Assembly: GCA_016234405.1 (NCBI GenBank)
Contig: JACRCC010000023.1
Location: forward strand, 1-37,232
DNA length: 37,232 nucleotides
Source of the DNA: Deltaproteobacteria bacterium
Lineage (GTDB): Bacteria > Desulfobacterota > GWC2-55-46
Direction of reading: 5' to 3'
The position numbers and the translations under genes were made by a program. Shown here piece after piece: positions 14,831 to 23,442 of the stretch (position 1 is its first letter; each line of letters begins with the position of its first letter). The notes under the pieces are model-generated. The model did no database searches. It was not told where the DNA came from and saw only the letters and a list, made by a program, of their open reading frames with translations.

Positions 14831-15522
14831 CTGACGCCGCCCCGATTTTTGATTTTTTTAACGGCCGCGACCTCGACGTATTTTTTCTTTTTGTTCATGT
14901 GCCTGTTCATTATGTCGAGCACCTCTTTCGTATTATCGGTCAAAACTATGAAATCCATGTCCTCGGGAGAAATGGTTTTATGCTTGACCATCGTCTTTTT
15001 CAAAAAGTCCACGAGCGGACTCCAGTATTCCGCGCCAAAGAGGATGAGCGGGAAGGGATGTATCTTATGCGTCTGGATGAGCGTCAACGCCTCGAAGAAC
15101 TCATCGAGCGTGCCGAAGCCTCCGGGCATGCACACATACCCGATGGCGTATTTGACGAACATGACCTTTCTTGCGAAGAAGTATTTGAAGTTAAGGGTCC
15201 TGTTCTGAAACTTATTTGGTCTTTGCTCTTTAGGCAGCACAATATTTAACCCTATGGAAAGGCCGCCCGCTTTTAAAGCCCCCCTGTTGGCGGCCTCCAT
15301 TATGCCCGGCCCGCCGCCGGTTATGATGCTGTAGCCGTTCTTGGCGAGGAGCGCCGAAACCTCGACGGTTTTTTTATAGTATTTGCTGTTGCTGTTGAGG
15401 CGCGCGGAGCCGAATATCGAGACCGCCGGCCCGATGTCGGCCATCTCGTCGAAGCCCTCGATGAACTCGCTGAGTATCCTGAATAACCGCCACGTCTCTT
15501 GTCCTTTTAGGTCTTCCACCAT
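14827..15522 (-). CDS. LOG family protein (TIGR00730), Rossmann-fold phosphoribohydrolase-like
   Basis: 231 residues. The family signatures are both present: GGGPGIMEAANRGA near residues 69-82 and PGGFGTLDEFFEAL near 133-146, which form the nucleotide site. LOG proteins release the base from nucleoside 5'-monophosphates; in plants this yields cytokinins, while the bacterial substrate is usually AMP-like or unknown. The C-terminus is lysine-rich (HMNKKKKYVEVAAVKK). The ATG at 15520-15522 follows GGAGACCCTAA. It precedes the small ribbon-helix-helix gene with overlap and follows the CopG-type gene by 42 nt. Confidence 0.9.
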   Translation of the reverse strand: MVEDLKGQETWRLFRILSEFIEGFDEMADIGPAVSIFGSARLNSNSKYYKKTVEVSALLAKNGYSIITGGGPGIMEAANRGALKAGGLSIGLNIVLPKEQRPNKFQNRTLNFKYFFARKVMFVKYAIGYVCMPGGFGTLDEFFEALTLIQTHKIHPFPLILFGAEYWSPLVDFLKKTMVKHKTISPEDMDFIVLTDNTKEVLDIMNRHMNKKKKYVEVAAVKKIKNRGGVR

Positions 15523-15564
15523 TTAGGGTCTCCTTATTTTCTCGTTTGCCCCTGCCGCGCCTCA

Positions 15565-15804
15565 TCATGCGCTCTTCCGATAATGCAATGAGTGCCAATC
15601 AATGACCTGACTGATCATTTTTTGATACGAGGTATGCTGCTTTTTAGCCTCTTTTTTGAATAAATCAACGCTCGATTTTTTCAAGACGATAGTTACTTTT
15701 ACATTTTCTTCTTTCAATATCAACTGGTCCGGCGCAGGGAAAAAATCCTTAATGACCCTCACCTCACCCATTGGTTCATCGGTATATCTTGTTTTGTTTT
15801 TCAT
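15565..15804 (-). CDS. CopG-family ribbon-helix-helix protein, antitoxin-like
   Basis: 79 residues. The N-terminus (EPMGEVRVIKDFFPAPDQL) and the ribbon-helix-helix core (VKVTIVLKKSSVDLFKKEAKK, then SYQKMISQVIDWHS) match the CopG-type antitoxins of type II toxin-antitoxin pairs, which bind their own promoter. No toxin ORF lies next to it. Upstream is guaA (7 nt before) and downstream the LOG gene, so it is an orphan carried in the guaBA transcript. AGGGGTTAT precedes the ATG at 15802-15804. Confidence 0.78.
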   Translation of the reverse strand: MKNKTRYTDEPMGEVRVIKDFFPAPDQLILKEENVKVTIVLKKSSVDLFKKEAKKQHTSYQKMISQVIDWHSLHYRKSA

Positions 15805-15811
15805 ATAACCC

Positions 15812-17368
15812 CTACTCCCACTCTATCGTCGAGGGCGGCTTTGAGCTTATGTCGTAGACGACCCTATTAACGCCCCTCACCTCGTTGATTATCCGCGTTG
15901 AAATCCTTCCCAAGACTTCATACGGCAGCAGCACCCAGTCAGCGGTCATGCCGTCAACGGATTCAACGGCCCTCACGGCAATGACGTTCTCGTATGTCCT
16001 CTCGTCGCCCATCACGCCGACGGTCTTGACCGGCAGGAGCACGGCAAAGGCCTGCCAGATTGCATTGTAAAGCCCGGCCTTTTTTATCTCCTCAAGGACG
16101 ATGAAGTCCGCTTCCCTCAGTATATCACACCTCTTTTTAGTAACCTCTCCGATTATGCGGATGGCAAGGCCGGGGCCCGGAAAAGGCTGGCGGGCGATTA
16201 CTTCGTCCGGCATCCCGAGCTCCCTGCCCAACACTCTTACCTCGTCTTTGAAAAGCTCTCTAAGCGGCTCGACGAGTTTTAATTTCATCTTTTTCAAAAG
16301 CCCGCCGACGTTGTGATGGCTCTTTATGGTTGCCGAAGGCCCCTTGAACGAAACGCTCTCTATCACGTCGGGATAGAGTGTCCCCTGAGCGAGGAATTTC
16401 ACGTTTTTTATCTTGCGCGCCTCGTCCTCGAAAACCCTTATAAATTCGTTGCCGATGAGTTTTCGTTTACGCTCAGGGTCGCTAATACCTTTTAACTTTT
16501 TTAAAAACCTCGTTGATGCGTCAACCGCACGGATGTTCATCTTAAAATTTTTGCGCAGCGTGGTCTCGACCTTTTCAGCCTCGCCTTTACGCAAGACCCC
16601 GTTATCTACGAATATACAGGTGAGATTTTTGCCGACGGCCTTGTGAACAAGCGCCGCGGCAACGGCCGAATCAACCCCGCCGCTTATGCCGCAAACGACC
16701 TTTTCGCCGCCAACTTTGCTTTGTATGTCTTTAACGGCCGTATCAATAAATGACTTCATGGTCCAGAGAGGCTCGCATCTGCAAATCTTAAACAGAAAAT
16801 TCCCGATAATCTTTGCGCCCTCCGGCGTGTGCGCGACCTCCGGGTGGAACTGCACGCCGAATATCATCTTGTCCGCGCTCCTCACCGCGCAGTTGGGCGT
16901 GTTGCCGCTCCTTGCGAGCGCCGTAAAACCGTGCGGCATTGCTTCAACCTTATCGCCGTGGCTCATCCAGACTTTTATTCTATCCGGCAGACCGTTCAAA
17001 AGGTCTTCCTTGCCGGCCACCTCAAGCGCCGCCTCTCCGTATTCCCTCTCCTCAGACCTCTCCACCTTGCCGCCCAAGACCTTTGAGATGAGCTGCATCC
17101 CGTAACAGATGCCGAGGACCGGGATATTGAGTTTGAAAATTTCCTTTTCAAGCATCGGTGCCTTTTTATCGTAGACCGAAAATGGAGAGCCGGAGAGGAT
17201 TATGCCTTTTGGGTTGAATGATTTGACGAACTCCATCCCAACGTTAAACGGATGTATCTCGCAATAGACCTTTGCCTCTCTCACCCTGCGCGCTATGAGC
17301 TGCGTGTATTGAGAACCGAAATCCAGTATGAGGATTTTTTGCTTATGAAGGTCCATGAGATTTTTCAC
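15812..17368 (-). CDS. guaA: GMP synthase, glutamine-hydrolysing
   Basis: 518 residues. It converts XMP to GMP with ATP and glutamine. The N-terminal class-I amidotransferase domain holds nucleophile C88 (GICYGMQ) with H175 and E177 (QFHPEVAHT). The ATP pyrophosphatase domain has the PP-loop SGGVDS at 229-234. The C-terminal dimerisation domain ends with [10 protein letters not shown], the usual GuaA end. The start GTG at 17366-17368 overlaps the guaB stop in GTGA, behind AAGG; ATG 17354-17356 is a second choice. With guaB just upstream it forms the two-step IMP-to-GMP operon. Confidence 0.98.
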   Translation of the reverse strand: MKNLMDLHKQKILILDFGSQYTQLIARRVREAKVYCEIHPFNVGMEFVKSFNPKGIILSGSPFSVYDKKAPMLEKEIFKLNIPVLGICYGMQLISKVLGGKVERSEEREYGEAALEVAGKEDLLNGLPDRIKVWMSHGDKVEAMPHGFTALARSGNTPNCAVRSADKMIFGVQFHPEVAHTPEGAKIIGNFLFKICRCEPLWTMKSFIDTAVKDIQSKVGGEKVVCGISGGVDSAVAAALVHKAVGKNLTCIFVDNGVLRKGEAEKVETTLRKNFKMNIRAVDASTRFLKKLKGISDPERKRKLIGNEFIRVFEDEARKIKNVKFLAQGTLYPDVIESVSFKGPSATIKSHHNVGGLLKKMKLKLVEPLRELFKDEVRVLGRELGMPDEVIARQPFPGPGLAIRIIGEVTKKRCDILREADFIVLEEIKKAGLYNAIWQAFAVLLPVKTVGVMGDERTYENVIAVRAVESVDGMTADWVLLPYEVLGRISTRIINEVRGVNRVVYDISSKPPSTIEWE

Positions 17369-18825
17369 TCGACCTTATAATTCGGCGCTTCTTTGGTGAT
17401 GGTAACGTCGTGAACGTGGCTTTCGCGCAGTCCCGACGCGGTTATCGCAACGAAGCGTGCTTTTTTATGAAGCTCGGAGATAGTCCGCGCCCCGCAATAT
17501 CCCATACCGGCCCTAAGCCCTCCGACTATCTGAAATATGGTTGACGATATCGGGCCTTTGTGCGGAACCCTGCCCTCGATGCCCTCAGGGACGAGTTTAA
17601 GCTCACTCTCGACGTCTTCTTGAAAGTATCTGTCTTTGCTGCCTTTTTTCATGGCTTCAATGGAACCCATACCCCTATATACTTTAAACGTTCTGCCCTG
17701 ATAGAGAATGGTTTCACCGGGGCTTTCATCCGTTCCGGCAAAGAGACCTCCTATCATCACCGAGTCCGCGCCGGCGGCAATCGCCTTTGTCACGTCGCCG
17801 GAAAATTTAATCCCGCCGTCGGATATTACGGGGATGCCCTTTTTCCTCGCCAAATTTTTTACCTCGCTCACGGCGCTCACCTGCGGGACTCCGATGCCCG
17901 TCACTATCCTCGTGGTGCAGATGGACCCCGGCCCGACGCCGACCTTCACTGCGTCTACGCCCGCCTTTATAAGGGCCGCGGCTGCTTCCGGCGTTGCTAT
18001 GTTTCCCGCGATAAGCTCGCAATCAAAATTCTTTTTCGTGGATTTTAGCGCGTCAAGCACACCCTTGCTGTGTCCGTGCGCCGTGTCAATCACTATGCAA
18101 TCCGCCCCGGCCTTCAACATGGCCTCTATGCGCTCCTCTCTGTCGAACGACACGCCGACCGCGGCCCCGACCATTAAACGTCCGAGCCTGTCCTTGCAGG
18201 AATTCGGATACCTCTCCCTCTTCTCGATGTCCGTTACCGTTATAAGCCCCTTCAACCGCCTCTTTTTATCCACGACCGGAAGTTTTTCTATTCTGTGCCT
18301 GTGGAGTATCTCCTTGGCCTTTTCAATGGTTATGCCGACCGGCGCAGTTACGACGTCAACAGTCATTATTTCGGATATCTTTCTCTTGGGGTTTTTCTCG
18401 AATCTTAAATCCCTGTTGGTGAGGATGCCGATGAGGACGCCGCCGTCCCTCACAATCGGAAAGCCGGAAATCTGCTCGGCCTTCATTATCTCAAGCGCGT
18501 CCTCAAGCCTCTGATCCGGGTGCAGGGTGCGCGGGTTCCTGATGATGACTGATTCGTATTTCTTTACCTTGTCCACCATCGCGGACTGCTCCTCGATGGT
18601 AAGATTTTTGTGTATTATTCCAATCCCGCCCTCAGAAGCGATGGAGATGGCCATGCGGGTCTCCGTTACCGTGTCCATGGCGGAGCTCATGAGCGGGATA
18701 TTGAGCCTTATCCTTCCGGTCAGTTGAGTGGAAAGATCAACGTCTCTCGGAAGGGTCTTTGAAAAAGCCGGGACAAGGAGCACGTCGTCGAAGGTGAGCG
18801 CGCTTTTAATCTTCATCTCCGTCAT
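17365..18825 (-). CDS. guaB: Inosine-5'-monophosphate dehydrogenase
   Basis: 486 residues. IMPDH oxidises IMP to XMP with NAD, the first committed step of guanine nucleotide synthesis. The catalytic loop [13 protein letters not shown] contains nucleophile C303. A tandem CBS (Bateman) module occupies about 95-205 ([21 protein letters not shown] and KGLITVTDI), often an allosteric ATP/GTP site. The active-site flap region and the C-terminus are intact. ATG 18823-18825 is preceded by AAAGGAGG at short distance. It overlaps guaA by 4 nt. A repeat element (18841-18900) separates it from ppx. Confidence 0.98.
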   Translation of the reverse strand: MTEMKIKSALTFDDVLLVPAFSKTLPRDVDLSTQLTGRIRLNIPLMSSAMDTVTETRMAISIASEGGIGIIHKNLTIEEQSAMVDKVKKYESVIIRNPRTLHPDQRLEDALEIMKAEQISGFPIVRDGGVLIGILTNRDLRFEKNPKRKISEIMTVDVVTAPVGITIEKAKEILHRHRIEKLPVVDKKRRLKGLITVTDIEKRERYPNSCKDRLGRLMVGAAVGVSFDREERIEAMLKAGADCIVIDTAHGHSKGVLDALKSTKKNFDCELIAGNIATPEAAAALIKAGVDAVKVGVGPGSICTTRIVTGIGVPQVSAVSEVKNLARKKGIPVISDGGIKFSGDVTKAIAAGADSVMIGGLFAGTDESPGETILYQGRTFKVYRGMGSIEAMKKGSKDRYFQEDVESELKLVPEGIEGRVPHKGPISSTIFQIVGGLRAGMGYCGARTISELHKKARFVAITASGLRESHVHDVTITKEAPNYKVE

Positions 18826-18840
18826 AAAACCTCCTTTAAC

Positions 18841-18900
18841 CGGTTATCGGAAATTAGTTTAAGTAAGGATACCTTAACTGATACCCGCTAACCGATAACG
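18841..18900. repeat. CGGTTATCGG inverted repeat overlapping the ppx 3' end
   Basis: CGGTTATCGG (18841-18850) pairs with CCGATAACG (18892-18900); an inner TAAGGATACCTTA palindrome sits between. The right arm encodes the last residues of Ppx (V-I-G and the stop). Same unit family as 6025-6120. Confidence 0.8.
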
Positions 18901-19865
18901 CCTTTAATTTTGAGCCTGTCAATTATGTTGCCTTCAAGAAGTCCCGCGTCGCTCACGACCACCAAATCAAACCCGAACATATCCATGACAAGGAGCGTTA
19001 TGGCTGAGCCGGGTATTATAAGGTCTTCCCTCCCCTTTTCAAGCGAGAGCACGGATGAACGCTCGGCAAGACTCATACCGAGCAACTTTTTATACAACAC
19101 GGCTATCTTTTTTTTCGTCAGAACATAATTATTTATCCTATCCCTGTCGTAGACCTGCATATCCATATCGAGCGCGGCGAGCGTCGTTATCGTGCCTGCG
19201 GTGGCGACGAGCGCGGCGCCGCCGCCCGCCGAATACCCTGACACGCCGGAATTTTCCATCTGAGACTTAAGCCCGGTTAAAACCCCCTCTATCTCTGTTT
19301 CAAGACCCTTGATGTCGTCTCCTGACGGAGGGTCGGCCGTGAGATATTTTTCCGTAAGATGCACGACACCCATCTCCATGCTCCACGCGGCAACAAGAGG
19401 GGTATCCCCTATCCGCTCATTTCCGTCAACCGCGATAAATTCCGTTGAACCGCCGCCGATGTCGAAGACAAGGATTTTTTTCGCGCTAACATTGAGGACG
19501 GATAGCACGCCGAGCAATGATAACCGCGCCTCTTCCTGTCCGTCTATCACCCGTATCTCAATGCCGCTCCTCTTGTAGACCTCTGATACGAACCATGCGC
19601 CGTTGCGCGACCTTCTCACCACGCTCGTTGCAACGGCCAAGATACCGTCCGCGTTCTTCTCGACAATGGTCTTTTTGAAATCGTCGAGCGCCGCAAAGGA
19701 CCTTTGCGCTGCAACTAAGTCAATGCCCCGTTCCTCCGAAAAATTCCCTCCGAGCCTCGTTATCACTCTTTTGTGCGCAACGGGTTTGAGCTTGCCGTTT
19801 TCTCCTCGGTCCGCGATGAGAAGCCGCAAGGTGTTCGTGCCTATGTCAATGGATGCGTATCTCAC
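18888..19865 (-). CDS. ppx: Exopolyphosphatase/GppA family phosphatase
   Basis: 325 residues, the short Ppx/GppA form with the two actin-like lobes but no C-terminal HD domain. Motifs are [11 protein letters not shown] at the N-terminus, [11 protein letters not shown], the [12 protein letters not shown] segment and the second phosphate loop DIGGGSTEF. The family removes phosphate from polyphosphate ends or from pppGpp; the sequence does not decide which. The start overlaps the exbD stop by 4 nt (19862-19865), so it is the last gene of a carbonic anhydrase-exbB-exbD-ppx operon. A small insertion-like GDTPLVAAW near the middle is encoded by a G/C-tract palindrome (19398-19410). Confidence 0.92.
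   Translation of the reverse strand: MRYASIDIGTNTLRLLIADRGENGKLKPVAHKRVITRLGGNFSEERGIDLVAAQRSFAALDDFKKTIVEKNADGILAVATSVVRRSRNGAWFVSEVYKRSGIEIRVIDGQEEARLSLLGVLSVLNVSAKKILVFDIGGGSTEFIAVDGNERIGDTPLVAAWSMEMGVVHLTEKYLTADPPSGDDIKGLETEIEGVLTGLKSQMENSGVSGYSAGGGAALVATAGTITTLAALDMDMQVYDRDRINNYVLTKKKIAVLYKKLLGMSLAERSSVLSLEKGREDLIIPGSAITLLVMDMFGFDLVVVSDAGLLEGNIIDRLKIKGVIG
19398..19410. repeat. AGGGG-TAT-CCCCT palindrome inside ppx
   Basis: Perfect 5-bp arms around TAT, read in frame as part of GDTPL in the Ppx protein. Member of the G/C-tract palindrome family. Confidence 0.8.
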
Positions 19866-20308
19866 TTATGCGCGGGGTTATTCCCGGTTGCGGGTAATTC
19901 GCCCTTTTCGGTTGCAATGGACAGACGCTCGGCGCCCGCGAGCCTTGCGGCGTCAAGCGCCCTTACGACGACGTTGTGAAAAGACATGCCGTCTGCCTTG
20001 ATGATGACGTTTTTATCTCCCGTGCGTTCGAATTCGCGCTTCAAGAGCGCTTCGATGCCGTTCATCGAAACCTGAGCGCCGTTGAGGTCAACGTCCCCAT
20101 CGGCGCTTATGGATATGACCGCGCCTTTACCCTTTTCAGCCCCTGAGGACACGGCCTTAGGCAGACTAACCTTAAATGATTCGGTGATGATGAGCGGGGC
20201 GGTTACCATGAAGATGACAAGGAGCACCAACATCACGTCCGTAAGCGGCGTGATGTTTATCTCGGCCATAGGCCGTTCACTATGCCCGTTTCGTATCTTC
20301 CAAGCCAT
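19862..20308 (-). CDS. exbD: ExbD/TolR-type proton-channel subunit
   Basis: 148 residues from the ATG at 20306-20308. A single N-terminal membrane segment follows the signature [20 protein letters not shown], with the proton-path aspartate D24. The C-terminal periplasmic domain ([22 protein letters not shown]) is the TolR/ExbD fold. Together with ExbB it uses the proton gradient to drive TonB or Tol partners. An in-frame ATG at 20350 has no ribosome binding site and would add 14 unusual residues; starting at MAWKIRNG matches the family. A GAGGGG ribosome-binding-like sequence sits inside a palindrome 4 nt before the chosen start. It overlaps the exbB end by 29 nt. Confidence 0.93.
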   Translation of the reverse strand: MAWKIRNGHSERPMAEINITPLTDVMLVLLVIFMVTAPLIITESFKVSLPKAVSSGAEKGKGAVISISADGDVDLNGAQVSMNGIEALLKREFERTGDKNVIIKADGMSFHNVVVRALDAARLAGAERLSIATEKGELPATGNNPAHK

Positions 20309-20942
20309 CTTTGAGGGGTATCCCCTCTGCGCCGGGGGATAATATGTCATCTACAAACTCGATTGATGCCTTTTCCAAATTCAACGCATGTTTATTAATG
20401 GAGCGCACGAAATAGTTATATGCGATGACCGCCGGTATCGCGACAAAAAGCCCTGCGGCCGTTGCCACAAGCGCCTCGGCTATGCCGTCGGCAACCGCGG
20501 CAGGGCTTGCGCCTTGAGAAGCTGCAAGGCCGCTGAAGGCGTTTATGATGCCGAGCACCGTCCCGAAAAGCCCCACGAACGGGGCAGTTGAGCCTATGGT
20601 GCCGAGCACCCCGACGAACCTGTCGAGCTTGGCTATCTCCGTCCTTCCGGCCAATTCCATCGCCGACAAAACAGATTCCCTGCCGTTGCTTTTCTTTGCG
20701 TATCCAGAAAAATAGACTGAAAAGAGCGGCGACGGCCGTGAAGCGCAAAGACCCGCGGCTGCGGCAGGGTCTTTTACGGCGCGGGTCAGCTCGTCGCAAG
20801 ACGACTCGAGGACTATCCTAAACCTTCTGAATGTCCAAGCCCTCTCTATCATAACCGCGATGGAGATTACGGAAAACAAAAGCAATATGACTACGGTTAT
20901 GCCGCCCTTTGCGAGAAGCTCCATGAATGTGAGACTTGCCAT
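20280..20942 (-). CDS. exbB: ExbB/TolQ-type proton-channel subunit
   Basis: 220 residues with three membrane segments (about 13-33, 105-130 and 150-172). The MotA/TolQ/ExbB core is clear in [20 protein letters not shown] and [21 protein letters not shown]. It forms the inner-membrane pentamer around ExbD that converts proton flow into mechanical work. It lies 12 nt after the carbonic anhydrase gene and overlaps exbD. No tonB or tolA is in the window. The C-terminal tail ([15 protein letters not shown]) is encoded in part by a G/C palindrome and looks like an addition. Confidence 0.93.
   Translation of the reverse strand: MASLTFMELLAKGGITVVILLLFSVISIAVMIERAWTFRRFRIVLESSCDELTRAVKDPAAAAGLCASRPSPLFSVYFSGYAKKSNGRESVLSAMELAGRTEIAKLDRFVGVLGTIGSTAPFVGLFGTVLGIINAFSGLAASQGASPAAVADGIAEALVATAAGLFVAIPAVIAYNYFVRSINKHALNLEKASIEFVDDILSPGAEGIPLKDGLEDTKRA
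20313..20327. repeat. GAGGGG-TAT-CCCCTC palindrome at the exbB/exbD overlap
   Basis: Perfect 6-bp arms with a 3-nt centre, coding for the end of ExbB and lying 4 nt upstream of the exbD ATG. In the mRNA the GAGGGG that could serve as ribosome binding site would be paired. Confidence 0.85.
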
Positions 20943-20954
20943 TTGACGATTTGT

Positions 20955-21464
20955 TTATCTCCCTGTATAGTCCTTTGCGTATTCAATATAGTTGAGGGCA
21001 GATTGTTTTATCCGTTCTTTTTCTTCTTCCGTTACCCTGCGGACAACCTTCGCGGGCACGCCTACAACGAGACTGCCCGGAGGCACCTTCATGCCCTCTT
21101 TGACGAGCGCGCCCGCGCCGACGATACAGTCCTCTCCTATCTCGGCGTCGTCGAGCGCTATCGCCCCCATGCCGATAAGGCACCTGTCCTTGACGACGCA
21201 GCCGTGCAAGGTTACGTTGTGCCCGATGGTTATGTCGCTGCCGATTATCAAAGGGTATACGTCTTTCGTGACATGCAGCGTGCAATTGTCCTGAACGTTG
21301 GTGCGCTCGCCGATTCTAATGTAGTGCACGTCGCCCCGGACCACGGAGTTGAACCAGACGCTTGAGAACTCTCCTATCTCCACGTCGCCGATGACCCTCG
21401 CGCTCTCGGTAATAAAAACCGAGGGATGAACCTTGGGCATTATGCCTTTATACGGTATTAGCAT
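20955..21464 (-). CDS. Gamma-class carbonic anhydrase-like hexapeptide-repeat protein
   Basis: 169 residues of left-handed beta-helix hexapeptide repeats, typical of the YrdA/PaaY/CaiE group. The three zinc histidines of gamma carbonic anhydrase are present: H64 (NCTLHV) and H82 and H87 (IGHNVTLHGC), the last two at the same 5-residue spacing as in Methanosarcina Cam. The family hydrates CO2 or remains without known activity. The protein ends with a helix (SALNYIEYAKDY) as in the family. ATG 21462-21464 follows AAGGG. It is the first gene of the operon leading to exbB, exbD and ppx. Confidence 0.9.
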   Translation of the reverse strand: MLIPYKGIMPKVHPSVFITESARVIGDVEIGEFSSVWFNSVVRGDVHYIRIGERTNVQDNCTLHVTKDVYPLIIGSDITIGHNVTLHGCVVKDRCLIGMGAIALDDAEIGEDCIVGAGALVKEGMKVPPGSLVVGVPAKVVRRVTEEEKERIKQSALNYIEYAKDYTGR

Positions 21465-21875
21465 TCCCTTGCCTTAATAAATTTTTCAATCTTAGCAGAA
21501 GAACACGTGAATCACAAACAAAAAGGAAGGTCGCTGTCCCGCAGGGGGATAAAGTCAGACATAAGGAAACTCTGATTAATTGCCCTCTGTTGTCATTCTG
21601 AATATAGGCTTAAAAGCCTTGAGCAAGCATAGACTTGTTCAACCCTTACTCGGCACAACGTTTAACATACTCCGCCAGACGTATTAAGTCTAACAGAGCG
21701 AAGCGAAGGATCTGTTTCTTCCTTGTCGTTCCGAGCGAAAAGCGGATTCTTCCCCATTCGCCGCGCTCAGGGCTAAAGGCTCACTCGCTCAGGATGACAA
21801 AAAAAAGAATAAATCAGAGGTTCACTAAAGGTCTGAGCTGCAGGGTGATTCACCCTTCGGGCGGCTTATGACCCA
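21465..21875. other. Gene-free gap containing a MITE-like element
   Basis: 411 nt between tilS (ends 21876) and the carbonic anhydrase gene, both on the minus strand. About 258 nt of it is the repeat element at 21566-21823. The remainder includes a half-copy of the CTGAGCTGC repeat (about 21831-21842) and a short GGTGATTCACC palindrome near 21843-21853. No coding sequence is convincing. Confidence 0.7.
21566..21823. mobile_element. MITE-like element, copy 1
   Basis: About 258 bp. The left end GAAACTCTGATTAATT (21566-21581) matches the reverse complement of the right end (21808-21823) at 14 of 16 positions. Inside each end lies a second inverted pair, TGTCATTCTGA (21591-21601) and GCTCAGGATGACA (21787-21799). 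It encodes no transposase. The same ends and inner pair recur at 26609-26777, which shows a dispersed non-autonomous element. The inner TGTCATTCTGAGC...GAAGAATCTGC sequence resembles repeats common in many bacterial genomes. Confidence 0.75.
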
Positions 21876-23309
21876 TTACGCCTTCTTGAACTCTATCTTC
21901 AATATCCGCTTGGTAGTTTTTTTCACCTTGCACAGATCGCTCTGTTTGATGCCGGTCAGCCACAAAACCATCACTCCATCGCCTGAGACGACAAGCGGCG
22001 CATACAAACGCCGCGCAGTGGGTATCTTTTCCTCGATAAAAATTTCTTTTACCTTTTTGTGCCCCTTCATTCCAAATGGGACTATCCTGTCGCCGGGCAT
22101 CATGGATCTGATACGCAACGCGCACGCGCCGTCCAAGTGATTTGCGCGGCATATTTCGTCATAATCGAAATATGCGGTTTCTGTTTCGCTCCGGGAAAAA
22201 ACCGGGGGCTTATCCAACAGGGTCGCGGTGAATACCCCGTCTAACTCCGTGATGCCCGGGACCCGAAGCGTCAGGTTAAAACCGCGGGCGCGGGCTGGCG
22301 GAAAATTTGAAAAAATAATCCTGTCGTATTCCCGCTCGACCCAAACGCCCTTCGCATGAAAACCCGCGTTTGGCTTTGCTCCACGGAGCATCTTGATGAA
22401 CGTCTCCACGTGACTCGAATTGGTGTCGGCCGCGCCGATAAGGTCTTCCGTAATCTTTACGAAAAAACGGGCCAAGACAGCCTGATGCGCGCTCCTGAGT
22501 TTCAAACGGTCGAGGACTATGACGCCTTTTTTCCTCTCAATCACGGTAAACTTCAGCGCCCGGACGGCGACCCCTGAGAGGTAATCGTCATCCGCCCTGA
22601 GTATCCGCGACTCCCTGCCAAGCGTTTCGATTATGTTCGGATTATATCGTTTTTTGATTATCGGCAGGAGATGCTGCCTGATGTCGTTCCTCAGATATTT
22701 TCCCGTGAGGTTGGAGGAATCCGTAACAAAAAGTATGGAATTTTCCTTTGCGAAACGCTCTATATCCGCCCTCTCTATTCCGATAAGCGGCCTGACGATA
22801 ATGCCCCGCTTCGCCGGGATGCCCGACAGCCCGTGAAGACCGCTGCCCTTGAGAAACCGCATCAGAACGGTCTCCGCGTTATCGTCAAGGGTATGGCCCA
22901 CGCATATCTTCGCGGCCCGGTATTTTACGGCGGTCTTGAAGAGAAAGGCGTATCGCATCGTCCGAGCGTGGTCCTGAACCCCGGAGCCGGACAGTTCCCC
23001 TTTCTTTAGGGTCGCGCCCGCGAACTTAAACCCTAATTTTGAAGCAATTCGCTTTACAAAGTTGAAATCCCGCAGCGACTCCCTGCCCCTGAGGTTGTGG
23101 TTCAGATGCGCGACTATAATCTTCAACCCGAATTCATCCTGCATGACCGCCAAGAGGCGCAGCATGACTATGGAATCGAGACCGCCGGATACGGCGCACA
23201 CCACCGTGTCGCCTTTTTCAAGCATGGCGTGTTTAACGATAGTCTCCCTGACGGAAAGGGTTATATCCCCCTTCAAGCAGGCACGGCGGGTTTTGGGAGG
23301 GGTGGACAT
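21876..23309 (-). CDS. tilS: tRNA(Ile)-lysidine synthetase
   Basis: 477 residues. TilS attaches lysine to C34 of the CAU-anticodon tRNA-Ile so that it reads AUA codons. The N-terminal PP-loop ATPase carries SGGLDS (41-46), followed by LNHNLRG and CVGHTLDDNAETVLMRFLKG, which are TilS-specific. The C-terminal TilS domain (DRIVPFGMKGHKKVKEIFIE, VLWLTGIKQSD) is complete. ATG 23307-23309 follows GAGGTC. It is downstream of the HD-GYP gene, separated by a repeat array, and upstream of the MITE-bearing gap. Confidence 0.96.
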   Translation of the reverse strand: MSTPPKTRRACLKGDITLSVRETIVKHAMLEKGDTVVCAVSGGLDSIVMLRLLAVMQDEFGLKIIVAHLNHNLRGRESLRDFNFVKRIASKLGFKFAGATLKKGELSGSGVQDHARTMRYAFLFKTAVKYRAAKICVGHTLDDNAETVLMRFLKGSGLHGLSGIPAKRGIIVRPLIGIERADIERFAKENSILFVTDSSNLTGKYLRNDIRQHLLPIIKKRYNPNIIETLGRESRILRADDDYLSGVAVRALKFTVIERKKGVIVLDRLKLRSAHQAVLARFFVKITEDLIGAADTNSSHVETFIKMLRGAKPNAGFHAKGVWVEREYDRIIFSNFPPARARGFNLTLRVPGITELDGVFTATLLDKPPVFSRSETETAYFDYDEICRANHLDGACALRIRSMMPGDRIVPFGMKGHKKVKEIFIEEKIPTARRLYAPLVVSGDGVMVLWLTGIKQSDLCKVKKTTKRILKIEFKKA

Positions 23310-23322
23310 AAGACCTCATTAA

Positions 23323-23442
23323 GGCCGTGATGCGTGAATGGTGAAAAGGAAACGGCCGTTATGCTCACGCATCACGGCCGTTTTGTCCGTTCACGGTTCA
23401 CGACTCACGCATCACGGCCGTTTTGTCCGTTCACGGTTCACG
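23323..23442. repeat. CGTGAACCGTGA/TTCACGGTTCACG array with a 39-bp tandem duplication
   Basis: This lies between tilS and the HD-GYP gene and overlaps the 3' end of the latter (stop at 23431-23433). Two identical 39-bp copies, 23364-23402 and 23404-23442, are separated by one base; each contains CACGCATCACGGCCG and GTCCGTTCACGGTTCACG. Upstream units (GGCCGTGATGCGTGAATGG) are in inverted orientation, so the block can fold. Confidence 0.88.

Noticed and set aside
17708-18514. 268-codon ORF antisense to guaB
   Set aside because: GuaB is complete with all motifs on the minus strand; the plus-strand ORF shows serine/proline-rich shadow composition and no domain.
20309-20350. ATG 20350 as start of exbD
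   Set aside because: No ribosome binding site; the 14 extra residues translate a palindrome and are not seen in the ExbD/TolR family.
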